From contig JASFXZ010000003.1 in assembly GCA_032209605.1 (NCBI GenBank), positions 29,042,762-29,106,761 on the forward strand: a stretch of DNA of 64,000 nucleotides. Direction: 5' to 3'. Positions 1 through 15,700 of the stretch are shown piece by piece. The notes beneath the pieces were generated by a model. It searched no databases. It was not told the DNA's origin and saw only the letters and a list, made by a program, of their open reading frames with translations. Source of the DNA: Mactromeris polynyma (Eukaryota; Mollusca; Bivalvia; Venerida; Mactridae). Numbering within the stretch: position 1 is the first letter of the stretch; every line of letters starts with the position of its first letter. The translations under genes and the position numbers were made by a program.

Positions 1-787
1 TACATTGTAGTATAATCAAGGGTTTCCACTAGGTACAGAATCTCAAGGGCCATTTTGATAATTTATGACCAGATTTTACCATTTTATAGGCAAATTACCT
101 GTAAATTAGAGAAAAATTTACCCTTTAGCCAGTATCCTGAGGGTTAAAATGTTTTTTTTTGAAAGTTCTAGGGGTCAAAGGGTCAACTCCAGGGTCAAAT
201 GAAACCCCTGATTATATACTTAAAGCAAACAATCCTCTATTTATTCACAATCTGATATTTGGGTGTGTGGAATTGGCATTTACCAAGTTTTATGAGAAAA
301 CTATGACTTACATAGAAATTTCTTCTTATTTTCTAAAGATAGATCATGAAAGACATCCCAGAAATGTTTGATAGTTTGGTGATACCGATGATATTCACCC
401 TTGTACACAGTATTCTGAAAATAATACATGTTATATGTACAAGTAAAGGACATTTTAAGCATCAATAACACGTCTTAAGTATATTTAACAGAATGCCAAC
501 CATAACAATGTACAAACAGTTTGTTCAGATGGCTTTCTACATGAACAACATTATTAGATTACTCATTATCTGCGACTACTACACCAACATTTGTCTAAAT
601 GCTGTAATTTATCAGTCATCATAAACCTAATACATGTAATAATAACAATAGTTTGAAAGGAAAAATATTGATGTTTAAACTGTGATTTTTTCCTTCTCTT
701 CACTTTTCTGCATGATGTATGGTGCAAAGTCTGGAATAGTTTACTCTATAAACAGAGCCAGGTTAAAATACATAAGTAATTTCATAC

Positions 788-3700
788 CTTTTCAAATTCC
801 AAGAAATCATAATTTTCATTTCCTACAACCATTGATCTAAGTTCATCCGGATGGAAAAGTTCCTGTGTGATAGAAGTAGACAAGTTAAAGATAACAACCC
901 CACAAAATTATACTGTCAATGTACTAATACAGATAATGGATGCCACGGACATATAAACCATGGATTGGAAACTCCTACAATGTGTATTTAGATTTGTTCG
1001 TACTCTCGTGACCGACGATATTTTCTCCCAAGATCAAACCCACGATAAAAATTTGCAACAACCGCCATCTTGTTACAGAATCAAGAGAAGTTGACTTTTG
1101 ATCTGCCGTAATTGCCATATTAGAGATTTCTGAAGCCTTAATTAATAGTTTTAAATCACTATATTTAGACAATTAAGAATAACACAGATCAATAGGTAAT
1201 TTCATGGACATTGAAGTGATAATCAACAGAGCCGGGAAACGACGAAATTGATCGTAGATTGCCGACTATTGCCGATCGATAAATTGTTGGAAATCCATGA
1301 TACTTACTAAGCGAGCCCTAACGATTGTGGGTAAATTATTTTTCGTTATCGTTTCACCGATATCAGCCTGTTTTGACTCTTGTGTCACTGATTAATTTGT
1401 TTGATTTATAACATTCATTAAAGGCTCGTTAAATCAAGAAAATTCTGCATGAATTATTGCCAGAAAAACAATCAATGTGATCAGAATCAGAGAGACGATT
1501 GTTCACTTACCAGCACCCTACCACCGCATACTTTATGGAATCCAGTATTAAAGGAATGAAAGTGACTCTCCACGGATTTGTTGAAAATGTAATCAACATA
1601 CAAATCAACAAACTCTTTCCTGAAATAAATATACAACGCTACATGTATAGATTTGGACCAGAAATGTGATCATAGAACACAATTGTCCCCCACTATACTC
1701 AATCAATTAGCATAACTCTGCTTGTTTTAGATGTATCTAATATATAACCCACGGGCATAATTTACGTGATGATTAATATTCCTATGAGGTTTTGTTATTC
1801 TAGGTCAAATACTTTTTGAGATAAGAGCGACACTAACTGGACTGATTGTCGGATGGAATTTGTTTCCAGTAAATCTAAGTGCCCCTCCCACTAGGAGGGT
1901 AGCACAAAAATGCTGAACAAATAAAAATCTACTATACATCCTTTCAGACAAAAAACAGAATGTGCTACACGAGTCTCACAAGGCAGATCACTTTTTCATC
2001 TCACTGATTGTATAGGAGTGAGAGTCAGAGACATACTTTGCTAACGTATTTTGCAGACACACATTTTCTAACATTCTAGGCAGACTAACCTGCACATTCA
2101 CATAAAAGAAAGCATTTTGTTAAGAAAATAATATCAACTTGACACGCAAACCTTTATTTATGACTTATGTAACAATATCAAATAACATATGCATACCTGT
2201 TTTCTTTATTTACAGTTTTTGATGCACCACCTGATGTTAACTCTTCACTTTTTACTTCTCCAAAACTCTCTTGGGTGATCTGCAGAAAGTATAGTAATAC
2301 CGTGTTTAAATATTTCACCATTCCTTCATCATTGTGACAGTGGCAGTGCAGTTTGGAAACTATTCCGAGAGTGACTTACACTTAAATGATATTTTGTATG
2401 TTTGTTTCATCGGGTTTAACGCCGTTTCTCAACAATATTTCAGTTATTAACGGCGGCCGGTTCACCTAACCAGTTTTTCCTGGACTGAATTCTTACCAGT
2501 ACTAACTTACCCTTCCACAAGGAGCCGGCAACTTCTCCACATGTGGAGGAAAATCGACATTTTTGTCAAATTTTCATGGAAGGGTATGACCTGCCGGGTT
2601 ACAAGTCCAGCGCACTAACCACTGGACCACGGCTCTTGATATACAAGAATACACTATTGACGACAAATAAAACAGAAAAGACAAAAATATAATAAATAAT
2701 TGTACACAAAAAAGTAAATGTATCTATACATAACATTTTTCAATAAAGTGGTTACAATCTATCAAAGTGAGAATCAACTTCTGCCAAATTAATGAAATGA
2801 ATAATATGCAAACTTTGGTCGACATAAAGTCATGTTTTGAGGAACCCGAAAAATCTGTCAATGGTGCTACCGGGATTCAAACAGATTTGAGAAGCAATTG
2901 TATGCTACAGCCCCTAGTGCATGGAATTAAATAAAATACTATTTTATATCCAAAATTCTTACCTCAAATGTGAGACAAAAAACATCTTCAATGTCATCTT
3001 CTTTGTGTTTTAAAAGTTGTTCAAAACTCCTGAAAGTGTAAAACATTCACTTTTTCATAAATCATCAATAAAATGGATTTCAAATACAGTAGAAAGGAAT
3101 GTACTTCTAAACTTATCATTAAATCATTGATAATTTTGTGCTTCACAAATTCAAATCACTCGAACAAAAAGAAGCAAATGCTATACATGGTATTTGTGAT
3201 GAAAAGAACATGTATCAAAAACGAGGGTCTAATGACCCCTAGCTGAAAATTCCCAGGGAAAACCCTGGAAGATGATATTTACCTTCCAACAGTTGGCATA
3301 AGTTCTGTGAGATCATCCAAAGAGGGAGTTCTACATAGACAAAAAAAAACAATTATGAAACATACAAAAAAAACCCATTTAATATTAAAAGAGAATGATC
3401 ATGAGTCATACTACACAAAGTTACAAAGCATTTTATAATAGTACACAATAGTGAAAATAATTCCATGTAAAATCATACACATAAATACATCATGAAATTT
3501 ACATACTCATTGAAAAGTGAAATCAACATAACATACAGGAATGGATATGGAGTCAGCGTAACACAAAGTAATTCAGTAAGACAAATATTTTGTAACTTTA
3601 GTATTATCCATAATGCTCCAACCACATTACAAAGCATACACTAACATACCCATTGAGTAGCTTCTTAAACAAAGCTAGAGGAAAGCTAAGTTGTATAATA

Positions 3701-6700
3701 ACAGAATTGTATATTGCCAAGCCACATAAACAACCAATCAAACAGTACATTTGGTGATCTTCAAATGCCTGAAAACAGAAGAACAAAATTTAATATACAG
3801 TGCAAAGAAGAATACATATACATTGTACAGTGCAAAGAAGAATAAATTTAAAGCGCGCAGAAGAATGAATATACAGTGCAAAGAAGAATAAATAATTAGC
3901 ACAAAGAAGAATAAATATACAGTGCAAATAAGAATACATTTATAGCGCAAAGAAGTATTGGTTGTTATTAAGAGGTTATTGTTCTAATAAGGTTAAACCA
4001 GTTCATCTTCGTTACCATGGGGAAATTATTGGAAGAGACGTGGTGGCTCAAAAGAGAACATTCAAAGCAACAGGGCATAACAATGGGCAATAATTCTGAA
4101 TTACTTGTGTGTTCTCAACTTTCAAACGACATTTTACCCCATGATGACTCAGTTAAGAAACTTACGTTTCAATTACATTAAAAACACCATGGGAAAGACA
4201 GCATAAGAATTACCACTTATTTCTTACTCATCATATTTTTAAAGCTTATGTCCATAAACACTTATGTTAGTTTTCCTTATATCACAAGCCATTTAATATT
4301 ACATAAAGTGTAAAAAATGCATTTTTTTTACTACACTACATGCATTAAGTTACTGAGTTGAAGTTACTTACAAATGGAGAAAACCAGTGCATTCTGGAAT
4401 CTTCCTGGTATTTAAACATTCCATATTTTGGATCCAGGAGCTCTCGGAGAAGTAACATAAAAAACTCCTGAAAAATGACGAAGCTCATTACACCAGACAT
4501 CAACAGTTTATACATAAAAATACATTGAAATGACATAAAATTTTAGCATGGAGATTTTGAATAAATCCTAAGTGACATATTCTAAATTAACAGGTTTGTA
4601 GAAAAGTACAATTCCTCACAACAACAATAGAGTTTCCACATTAAGCTAGGATATAACTCACTTTTCTGACTCCACCTTCATCCTGTGCCTCTTCTCCATG
4701 AAATACCACCTGAAATAACGGTGTAGAACACGCTAAAGATACCACAAAATATCATAAAATTTCACAAATATAAATATTAAAGATTATTCCATGTATCACA
4801 GATTTTCGTAGCATATTTCTTTTTACAATGACAAAATCTTCTTTTTCCAAAGTCCGAAAAGTTATTCTAAGAGCAAAATGATAAAACTCCATCCAGATAT
4901 AGACAAATGGAAACCAGCCTCACCCCATGTCCCGAAGTATCTCAAATTGAGCTGAATCTCAGCTCAAATATTGTCTCAGATCTTTGAGATTTTTCTAATC
5001 TGAGACTGGACTCAAAATTGGTATTACAAAATGAAAAAAGAAGATGAGTTTTTTCTCGTAAAAAATTCAAGACATCCAAAATGAGATTTGTCTTAAAAAC
5101 TCTGACTCTGATTTGAGATTTCTATCTGAGATGCTTCAGCTTTCATCCGTATATAAATCCTAGTCATTTCCCAAATACAGCCAGGAAAAACTTTTCAAAT
5201 GCCATTTAAAGTAGACAACTGAAAAATGAAATAAGATAATCACCTTAAATGGTTTCTTCAAGTCAGCACTTTGTTGATTCATAAGTTGTTGTAGTGTGTC
5301 TTGAACAATATTATTTCTATGTACATAAAATACAAGGCACGGATTCACAGGGTCAATTGGTAGAAACAAACTTTGGAAATTTCTCCGATTCACTTCATCA
5401 ATAGCTGTCTGAAATCACAATCAGAAACAATATCAATTTAATCACTGGATTGTTCCTATGCAATAACAACAGAACCATAAACAAATTTACCTCCTGGACG
5501 AAACATTGAGCCTACTTTTCTATTAAGACTAATATTTGTGTGAAAGTGAAATCTTTAATAAATGATTCAGTCAACCAATTCTGCAGGAACACTAAATTAT
5601 GTTCTCTACAATATATACCAAACACCTTTTAATGTTCACCAACATGTGATATTTTGAGAGTAGAAGTTTCTATCCAAATCCAAAATAGGTTTCCAAGACA
5701 ATAGTTCAAATTAGATAAATTGATAACAAAACACATGTGTATATCATCAATTCAACCATGACAGTAATTTAAGTAGTAGTACACCACTGCATGAATTGCT
5801 CTAACACTGGTTTTAATTGAAAGCATGTTATATCACTCTACCTGCATTTGCATCAAAGCATCTGTCTGAAGAAGCAAACTTTTGGCTGCAGCATCAAACG
5901 TAAATGGATAGTTGCAGAACAGCAGATGGTTTTGCTGAAAATATAACAATACAACAGTGTAACTAATGATTCCCTGTTACAAGATCTGAGAAATGAGCTA
6001 GATTGGCAAATTTTTCTCGCTTACTTCCCTTACCTCTAAAAACCGCACCTCAGGTTAATTGTTCACACCATTCTTTGAGGTTTATGTCAGCTTGAAACAA
6101 AAATAGGGATTTAATATTTGTAACTGTACAAATCAGTAACTTACCCCTGGAGCAAATTTTGGTTTACTTTGTTGTTGAACCCACTGGATGTAATCTGCTT
6201 TCAGGTTGACTCGATCTTTCATATCGTTCACATAGAACTTGTTATATGGTACAATCTGTCCAGTCTGTTCACTCACAGTGCTTAGTTTCTTCAAAATCTC
6301 TAATGATACATACATTGCCTGATATCTTGTCTCCATCTGAAGTATACAACAAAGGTTAGAAAACTTTGACCTTCAAAAACAAATTGATTTAAGACTAACC
6401 TATTAAAATATTTTTTAAATCTATCTTTTATTGATTACCTTTATAGTACATTTTATAGATTTTTTTAAGAAATAAGTTACTGTTTCATAAAATCTTAAGC
6501 TAAGCACTTTTACTGAAAGGAGAAGCCATGCTTTCATGCCAATATGACCACTCTCAAGATAATAATACCCACTTGTCCATAACACGTAACAATAAACATT
6601 AACAATTATATGAAATACAAAAATACGATCATAGATATCAAGACTCCAATCAGTTAATGTTTGCATAACTGTGTGATTCTAACTCACCTCCTTCAAGTTC

Positions 6701-9700
6701 TGTGGCTCAGGAAGTTGTAACACATATATCACAGTCTCTTTAAATACCTTAATAAACAAAATATCATAATTCATGAAAAAAATAATAACAATTTTGTTTT
6801 CACACTATTGCAATAGTTTATACTTAATGTATATTTCATTGTTTAAACATGGGCCTCCGTGGCCTAACGGTTATGGTCACATACTTCAATTCACTTCCCC
6901 TATACAGCTGTGGGTTCGAATCCCATATGGGATGTAGAATTTGTAGGTGAGAAAGCTATCCAGCTGATTTGTGGAAGGTCCATGGATCTACCCAGGTACC
7001 CACCTATGCCCAAAATGATGCTAGAAGGGGCACCTGATATCTTCCTCTACCCTAGTAGCTGGAACAGTCGCTACATGAGCCTGGCTGCTTATGGGATTTA
7101 AAGCCCCATAACATTATTCAAATGAATCAAGACAAATAAGTTTCTGGCAACTATCAATAGCATCTATTGGTAAATCATATATTCTGAAGATTAATGTATT
7201 CTAACATAACTACAAGATGAAGTAATGCATGTACTTACATATACAACCCTTAGAAAGACAGTACATGCAAGACTGCCCCACCATAACTCTGTAAAAACAA
7301 GAAGTATGCTTTAGAAAACAACCATTCTTATATTACACATTATAAACACTTACACATGAAATTAATCAATACAGATTGATACAAAAAATAAATAGAATAC
7401 ATTTTATATGGTAAATTACAACGAGACGACTAGTAATCTCATTTGGTTATTTCTATACTAATTTAGATGAAACTTTTTTTTATTTTACAGCGTTTGAGTA
7501 ACAATTACTGACAACTTATATAAATCACTCTCGATGACTGCTTCCTGGGTTGCTAACCAATGCTTGCCTCTAAATCAGGGATCGTGAAGCCAAAGAAGAA
7601 GAGCACACATGGTAGGATTCGAACCAATGACCTCTGACTCAGAAGTCCATCGCTCTACCAGATGGTAACTATTACCCATATTTAATTTTCTCTCACAAAA
7701 ATACAAATTTTAGACAAAAAATTACAATGTAATTATACAGTGAGGGTGAAGATGGTGAAAATCTTTTTTAATCAACTTTACTTACCAAGGACACGTGAAG
7801 CATGTTTATCTAAATTCAGTATAGAAAGTCCAAACGGTTCAATCAGAGAACTGAAATATTTTGGCTGCTCAAACATAGGTAAGTGAGGTAGCATTAGATA
7901 TACCCTGAGGGCTTCAACATCAGGCGGCGACGATGGAAGACTTGGATACAATGAACTTCCTATACTATTTAAGATCTGAAATAAACATACATGGATTGTT
8001 AAAAGAACTTAAAACGAAATCTGAAGCTCAAGATTGAAGTGTACATAAAGATTCAATACAACATGTCACAAACATGTCACTGTCCATTACCAGAATAAAC
8101 CAAATATGTCAGACTACCCTTGTTCTCATATAAATAGAAGCAGGTCTGGTAAAACTTATCAAGACTTTGGTAAAAACTGATTAGCTAAAATTTGATAATG
8201 TTCGGAAAAAATTGAACAGCTTAGGTAAAATTTGTTAAATTTAAAAAAAAAAGTGAAAAAGAAAGAAAGAAACATATGACTTGGTAAAGACATATTGTCC
8301 GTGACAAACTACATTATAACTTACTTTTTGTATGATAACCACATTGTTTGTAGAGTTAATTTTTTCAAATTGTTCTTTAACACATTGCATATCTACACCA
8401 TGTTTCTTACTACTGCTACCATAATGTTCATTGTTACTGTAATAAAAGTTCAAATCACATGTTTCATTCCAAACTCATCAACGTAGTTCAATAACTGTAA
8501 ACGAAACAATAGGTATTACTTCAATGAAAATAAATGACAATAGCACAAGTTCCATAATGAATAAAAGTAAATGCTATGCATATTTTAACGCCTTCAATGG
8601 GAATATAGTTGTGGTGGGTAAGAGTTAGCTGTTCAAACCCTCAGAGGTCAAGGTCGCAAGTTAGCTGTTCAAACCCTCAGAGGTCAAGGTCGCAACTCAT
8701 CATAAGAATCCAGCTGACTACACAGTAATTCAAACTAAACATAATTCCTCTCAACCTCTGCCCAGGAATTTGACTGGTTCCGAGCACAGCTCTTATCAAT
8801 TCCCTGCCACCACCAAGAACCATGTGACCCATGAAATGTCCCATGACAGGTAAAATTGGGCAGAATAAGGAATGTTCTGATTAATTGATTTAATTGAAGG
8901 AGCAAGGTTGCAAGCAGCAATCGTGTCATATCACAGAACAAGTCTCAAGCATTTCATAATTCGATAAAATAAAAGATTTGAATCTAATACTTAAAATGTT
9001 TTCAACATCAACTTATTTGCTATGTTACAACTGACAAAACCAAAACTTTATTAGACTATGTCATCATTTATAACACTTAAACCATACGCAAGCATATATT
9101 TTACAAAGAAACTAACAAAAGGCCATTATTTTTTCACCAATGACAAGCAGGATATCAATTTTGGATAAATTTGGAAGTTCATCAAAACAATAAAATCTCT
9201 CCAGATCAGCAAGGATTTGTTGTGACAATGGTTACTTCTGCAGACTTAGGGAAGTTACTGCTGTGAGGAGTTTCAATTCCTCTATCACAACCAAGTAGAT
9301 ATAAATGCAGTTGGAATTTCGAAATTTCCATATTTATGATCACTCAATTTATTCACTTTTATTTTATCAAAAAGCAAAGCAAGGAGATCAAATGAGATCT
9401 GATCAAATAAAGTATTATCAAAGTGTCCAAACAGACGTATCTTACTTACCTCAGCAAAAAAGATGAATTCAAACAAGAAGCAGACGAAAATACTTTCGTA
9501 ACTGCCCTGAAAAACACAAAGTATTATTTCAAAATGCTTACAAAATAGAATACGATGTTATATCTAGTAATATAACCTGTAAATTTCCCAAAATGTATTT
9601 TTTTATACAAATCCGGTTTTTTTAAATCTAAGTATCTGATAATCTAAGAGGGCATATACTTCTTAATTTAAAAATGTATCTCCATTTCTTGACAAATGAT

Positions 9701-12700
9701 ACTTTAAGATAATCCGTAGACTTTGTAGATAGCAAAAAACTTACTTGCTCAATACACCTGTTATACATAGTGATGTTAAGAATCAGCAATTAATTCGAAT
9801 TCGACATAAACAAAATATATATTTCATTCAATATTTACAACAAAAGTGATTCAATTAAGCTACAGATCAGGCAAGATGTTTGTTTAACACAGTAATCAAC
9901 ATGTAATTGTATAAACAAAATAATTCTACAGTACTTAAAGCAATAAAACTTCAATATGTAACTAACTCTTCCAGTTCCACAGAGATATTGTCATTAACAC
10001 GCAGCTGAGATATTTTGTCTATCAAGTTTGCAGACAAAGTTCTAATCTGTTGGGCGGATTCAGCAATTCTGAAGTCAAGTGGGGGTTTCTTCTCCTGAAA
10101 ACATGTATATATTCTTTCATCATTATAATTGTACCATGCAATACCCAACCATGCAATACTCAACAGGCATACATGAGAACACTGAACTGTGGTGGTATAA
10201 GTGTGTACTTTTCACCCAAAAAGATATATGGTCAACATTTACCCGATGCAAAATGAGCAGTTAGTTAATTTTTCAACATCCCTCATTCAAAATCTAGCAA
10301 TTTATGTCCAGTGCTTCCTTTATGTATAATACACTATTTGGTGGCACTTTAATTATCAAACAGGAACACAAACCTCATTGGGAGAAGTCCAAACAAAGCA
10401 AAGATCTCCACCAGCTGATATCCCCCTGACTACAAATATTGGAAGATTGCTAGATGTTGATGCTTTATTGAAAGCAACAAACGGTCCGTTGATATATGTA
10501 GGAAGTGATTTGATTTCAGATGACTTAAGGCCAAGTTGACCATTAGCACCAGAACCAAATGAATACAGTTTTCCACTGTCAGCAACATATACAAGTGTAT
10601 GTCTCCTACAAATGCAATAAATTCACAATAAATAACATTGCAACATGTACACTGCAAAAATATATACCCAGAATATGAGGTCAATATTCATTCTTTTGTT
10701 ATACACCAGTAATAAATTTTGATAAATGAAAATGAAACTCTACATTTGTTAAGTTCAAAGAGAATGCAACCAAATCAGTATAATTCATAGCAATGTCATA
10801 TTTTCAAAAACACTGTCATTGAGACACAGAATGGAAACTACTTTTAACCGACTTACATCAATAAAATATTTCATACATGTATTAGTGTTCAAAGGCTGCA
10901 TTTTTTGCATCTTCTGAATAGTTTGTTCACCAATAATTACTATGTACTTATTATTTCTCTATCAAACAAAGATGTCTACAGGGTGAAATTGAAACTAGTC
11001 TACCTGAATATTAACAAAGATGAGGATAGATTTGTTTTGCATTCAGCCCTAAATAAAAGCAAATCCCATCATCACTAACATGTTACGACACATCGTGGAA
11101 GAGGACACACATATATACCAACCTTCCACAAGCTATCTGTGTAACAGTAGAACCCATAAGTTCTAGAATTCTCTTAGGTAAAATTTCGTGGGCTTTAGAG
11201 CCATGTCCAAGTTGTCCGAATGTACCAGCTCCGTATGTGAATAACCCACCATCTAATGTCAAGGCCGCTGTGTGATCCTCACCACAAGCAATGTAGGTAG
11301 CTCTCTGATTCCTCAATGATTTACACAAGCAGGGGAAATTTCTGTCTGTAATATAAAATGAGCACTTGCTTATTGTTCATGCACTTTAAAATGTGTTGGT
11401 TTATAATACATCTTCAACATAAAGAATATTAATGAATTAAGTACTAATATCTCAAATCTTGACTGAGTCCCTTGAGTGTAACGCTTAAACCAGACTCGGC
11501 GAAACCAATACTATGACCTTATTGTGGACATACTTGACAAAAACAGAACTAGTTTTATAGATATATGTGTTCAAAAGTGTTGCCGTTACTATTAAAAATA
11601 AACATTATTGCATTGAATAAATTAGAAAAACATAATTATTGACCCACTTAAAGAAACATATCGCCTCCATCCTGACACAAATGTACATGAAAATGCTTAA
11701 GCACTGTCAATATGTGACCAGTCGGTCTTTGCCAGCTGTCCACTTTAAATGTCCACTTTAATCTAATGAAGTAATGTGAAAAAGATAGTTACAATAATAT
11801 AACTTTAAACCTTATCACAATAAGACAATATGCTATAAATATCTGTGAATTGTTCACTGGTCAGCTTACAGTTAAAATATGTGTACGAGAAACAAATATG
11901 TCATGTGTATAGAAGTTCTTGTATATTCATACTTAAACAAAAACACTACCTTTCTCATCATTCAATCCCAGCTGACCAAAACTGAAATAAGTAAATACAT
12001 CATAGATATAGGCAGGGGTGTCACTAATTTATCAATTAGTAGGGAAATCATCAAAAGTAGCCGGTGGTCTGGAGGGTACTCCCCATGATAATAATCACTC
12101 ATACAAGAAAAGTAGTCAGGTGATGATGCTTGAGTTACTGGGTAATTTTACCGGCTACCGGCTTTTATTGACACCCCTGTATAGGATATGCATGAAATAA
12201 ACAAATTACTTTGCAATAAAAACAATAACTTATGGATATAAAAGCATACAAAACATTTTGTTTTTGTTGAATTTGAGGAAAAAAATACCTTCAAGTAATG
12301 CTTTAAGCTAAAGATATATTCATACAGTCACATGGGCTGATATCATAAGTAATAGATGACATTAAATCTAGATGAGAAGAATTACAAAATGTACATACCA
12401 ATTTCTGCCCCATCCAAATATTGCACCCGATTTTGACAGTATAAAGCTATGAGACCCTCCGCACACTACCTGGGCTACAGGAATCCCTTTAAGACTAGTT
12501 ATAAACTGGGGCTGATCATGCTTGCTTGTGTGGCCAAGGCCAAGCTGACCAAACTTATTGTCACCCCAGGAAAATATTTTTCCATCTGAAACAAAAAAAC
12601 TTCCTTTGAACATCAGCTGCAAAAGTTAACCTTGTTGTCTTATAACATAGTTAACCTTGTTGTCACAGATCAAATTTCACGGGATCAAATCAGTACTAAA

Positions 12701-15700
12701 ATGTTTATTCAATATGCAACTTGAAATTTATGAATCAGAGGTGGTGAGAAAAAGACTTTAAATGCATTATCTGATTTGTTCTTGCCAATGACGACAATGA
12801 ACATAATAGTTTTGATTTATTCATGTACAGTCATCTTTTCACATGGATATGACAAAGAAGTCTCCACGCGAATTAAAACATTATCCAAATTATTGTCTTT
12901 CACTTCAATCTGTTGTGTCAGTCACCTATTTTGGCATTGCAATCATATTTATATACTATGATTGTATTGCACCACCAAATACAATTACATGTACTTCAAT
13001 GAACCAAACTTGCTATAACATTGTCAAGTGACTCTATATGGACTAAGTGTAAAAATGTTAAAAATTTGTGTATATTTGTATCATTCATTGTCTGCATGTT
13101 TATTTTCATTTTTAAGTAAATCATTCAAGTCTTAAAACAGAAAGTTTAGAGTTTATACATCAGGCTTTAATTATTATTAATATTATAAGAATCAATTTGC
13201 GCTACCATAATTGACAAATGACAAACTAGATAAAATAGATAAATAAATGTATCTAGATTATTCAAAAGAAGAGATAGTAAGAATTGCCTTAGATGTTAGG
13301 AAATTATGGACATGCACTTCAACAGTCAATGAATAATCTGTTTTCGCCATCATCAGAAAACAATCATATGAGCACATAACTATTGGAATATTGATTTATC
13401 CTTTAACTTCTTCTGTACAAGTTCAAATATAAATACACAACTTGATCAAGGAAAATACAGGCAAAGTCAAACAAAAGTCAAATATGTGTTTATATCATTA
13501 GCTAACACCGGTAATGAATAATCCATAAAAGACATTGTCTATAAATGAATTAAACAAGCTAACTGTTACAATAGTTTTAACACCATACGTGAATAGCAAA
13601 CACCAGGGTTAACTTACTGAACATTGAAATATGAAGTAGGGAACATCTTATACTACACAATTTCTCATATTTCTGACAGTAAACATGAGGATATCTAGAT
13701 TTTATCTATTATTTATCTGGATAGTGAGTTTATTCTCCACCATTCTCTTCATGACAAGTATGTGCAGAGACCGACAACCAATAAATAGTGATGTATACAT
13801 GACAATAGACCTATTGGAGCAAGAATGCCTTATTTGGAAGTTAATCCAAGCAGACAGGGAGACATGCAATACCATGAAAGAAATTACGCAGATGCCAAGC
13901 AGTACAATATGCCATCATATACAAAGAAAAGGAACACAAGTAGAAGTGTTTCGTTTAAAGCATCAAGAGGGAATGATAGAAACAAAATGCTGACAATGTG
14001 TAGTGCCACGAAAAGAAACCTCCTAGGACGAATGAATATATCTCAACATCTGAAGGCAGAATATTTCAGAAACCAACAGGTTCTAGCTAATATAAAGTAT
14101 GGTGGGACACATAAGCCAACAGATTGTAAGTCCAGTGGCAGAGTGGCTGTAATCATACCGTATCGTGATCGTACAGATCATCTCGACATTCTCGTAAACC
14201 ATCTACACATGATGCTTCAACGTCAAAAATTGCATTATGGGATTTATGTAGTTGAAATGGCACTTCCCGTTCAGTTCAATCGAGGACTCTTAGCGAATGC
14301 TGGATTTATGACAGCACAAAGTATTGGTAATTACACTTGTTACGTAGTACATGATGTAGATCTGTTACCTATTAATGACTTTAACAGTTACACATGTGGA
14401 AAAGGACCGAAGCATCTTGTTGCTAGAAGTTCAAAATTTGAACATGGACAGTTACCATATGAAGGGTACATTGGTGGTGTGTTAGCCCTGACTAGAGAGC
14501 AGATACTTAACGTTAATGGATTTTCAAATCTGTACTTTGGTTGGGGAGGCGAGGATGATGATATGTATCAGAGAATTACAGCCAACAAACTAACACTAGA
14601 ACGTGTACCTGAATATATCGGTATCTATATGGCTCTACCACATGATGATGATTCATCGAATCCAACAAATCCATACAGAGAGATTTTAGTGAGTCAAGCA
14701 GAAATGAGAATGAAATTGGATGGATTATCTTCAATAAAGTATCGCAGGAAATCATTGGAATTCAGACAACTTTACACATGGATTCTTATAGACTGTGTAG
14801 AGAGTGAAATAATGAAAAAATATGCACACTTGCGTATTAATAGTCAATTTATTGTTGATTACGATAAGAAATACAAATTGAAAACTAAGACTACAAAAGT
14901 CATGAAATTACAAAATGGAACAATACTTTGATGCATGTGAGAAGTTAAAGTGATATTATGTGGATTTTTAGGTTCATTTTTACCTAAACCAGCTTGAAAA
15001 ATATTTTAAGTTTAATTTAGTTAAAAAGGTTTTCATTGTAGTTTATACACGAGGGAATTTTAAGAACTTTCAATTAAAAGCTGCTGTTTTTAAGATATCC
15101 TACAAATAACAAAGCATGAATGAAATAGTTAGGATAAAATCTAATCTAATACATAGATCAAGTTTCGAAGACTTCACCTTAAAGTGTGTATTTTCAACTG
15201 TTGACATGAATTTAGTATTATCCCATGTTTTTTTAAATTCTTAACAGTGTATTTTTCACCTACGTAAACCACTAACAGTATAAAATCATGCACCATATAA
15301 TTTCAAATGTGAAAGCAATCTAATGTTAAGCAGGGAAATGTTTTCTGGATATCAGTTTGTTGGAGACAAACTGCTGGTTTACTCATTTTCATTTCATTCC
15401 CTATATCTACTGGTGTGAATGCCATAAAGTAAATTGCAAATAATTCAAACATGTATATGAGTAAAAACTTCTAAATCTAATAGCACAACATAATCAATTT
15501 TGCTATGTAGGTTGTATGACAGTTTAAACTAATTTGTTTGCCTCATTGCCAAATAGAAGCTTTTACTTTGTAGCACTAGGAGTGTGAAGCCTAAAGACAT
15601 GTTCATGTTTTTGCTTTAAAGTATTCATAATAACTAATTTTTAAGAAAAAATAAAACAAAATATCCAGAAATCTTTTGAAGACATTGTAAATAATGAGAG

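Noticed and set aside
6851..6930. tRNA gene (A and B boxes present)
   Set aside because: No complete cloverleaf or acceptor stem was found, and a long non-tRNA body follows; a SINE fits better. The same applies to heads at 7600-7670, 27125-27200, 36530-36605, 44450-44520 and 57045-57115.
13740..13825. A tiny intron reconciling the two galactosyltransferase frames
   Set aside because: The only GT...AG candidates are about 10 or 51 nt, too short for splicing; the 51-nt one does not change frame.
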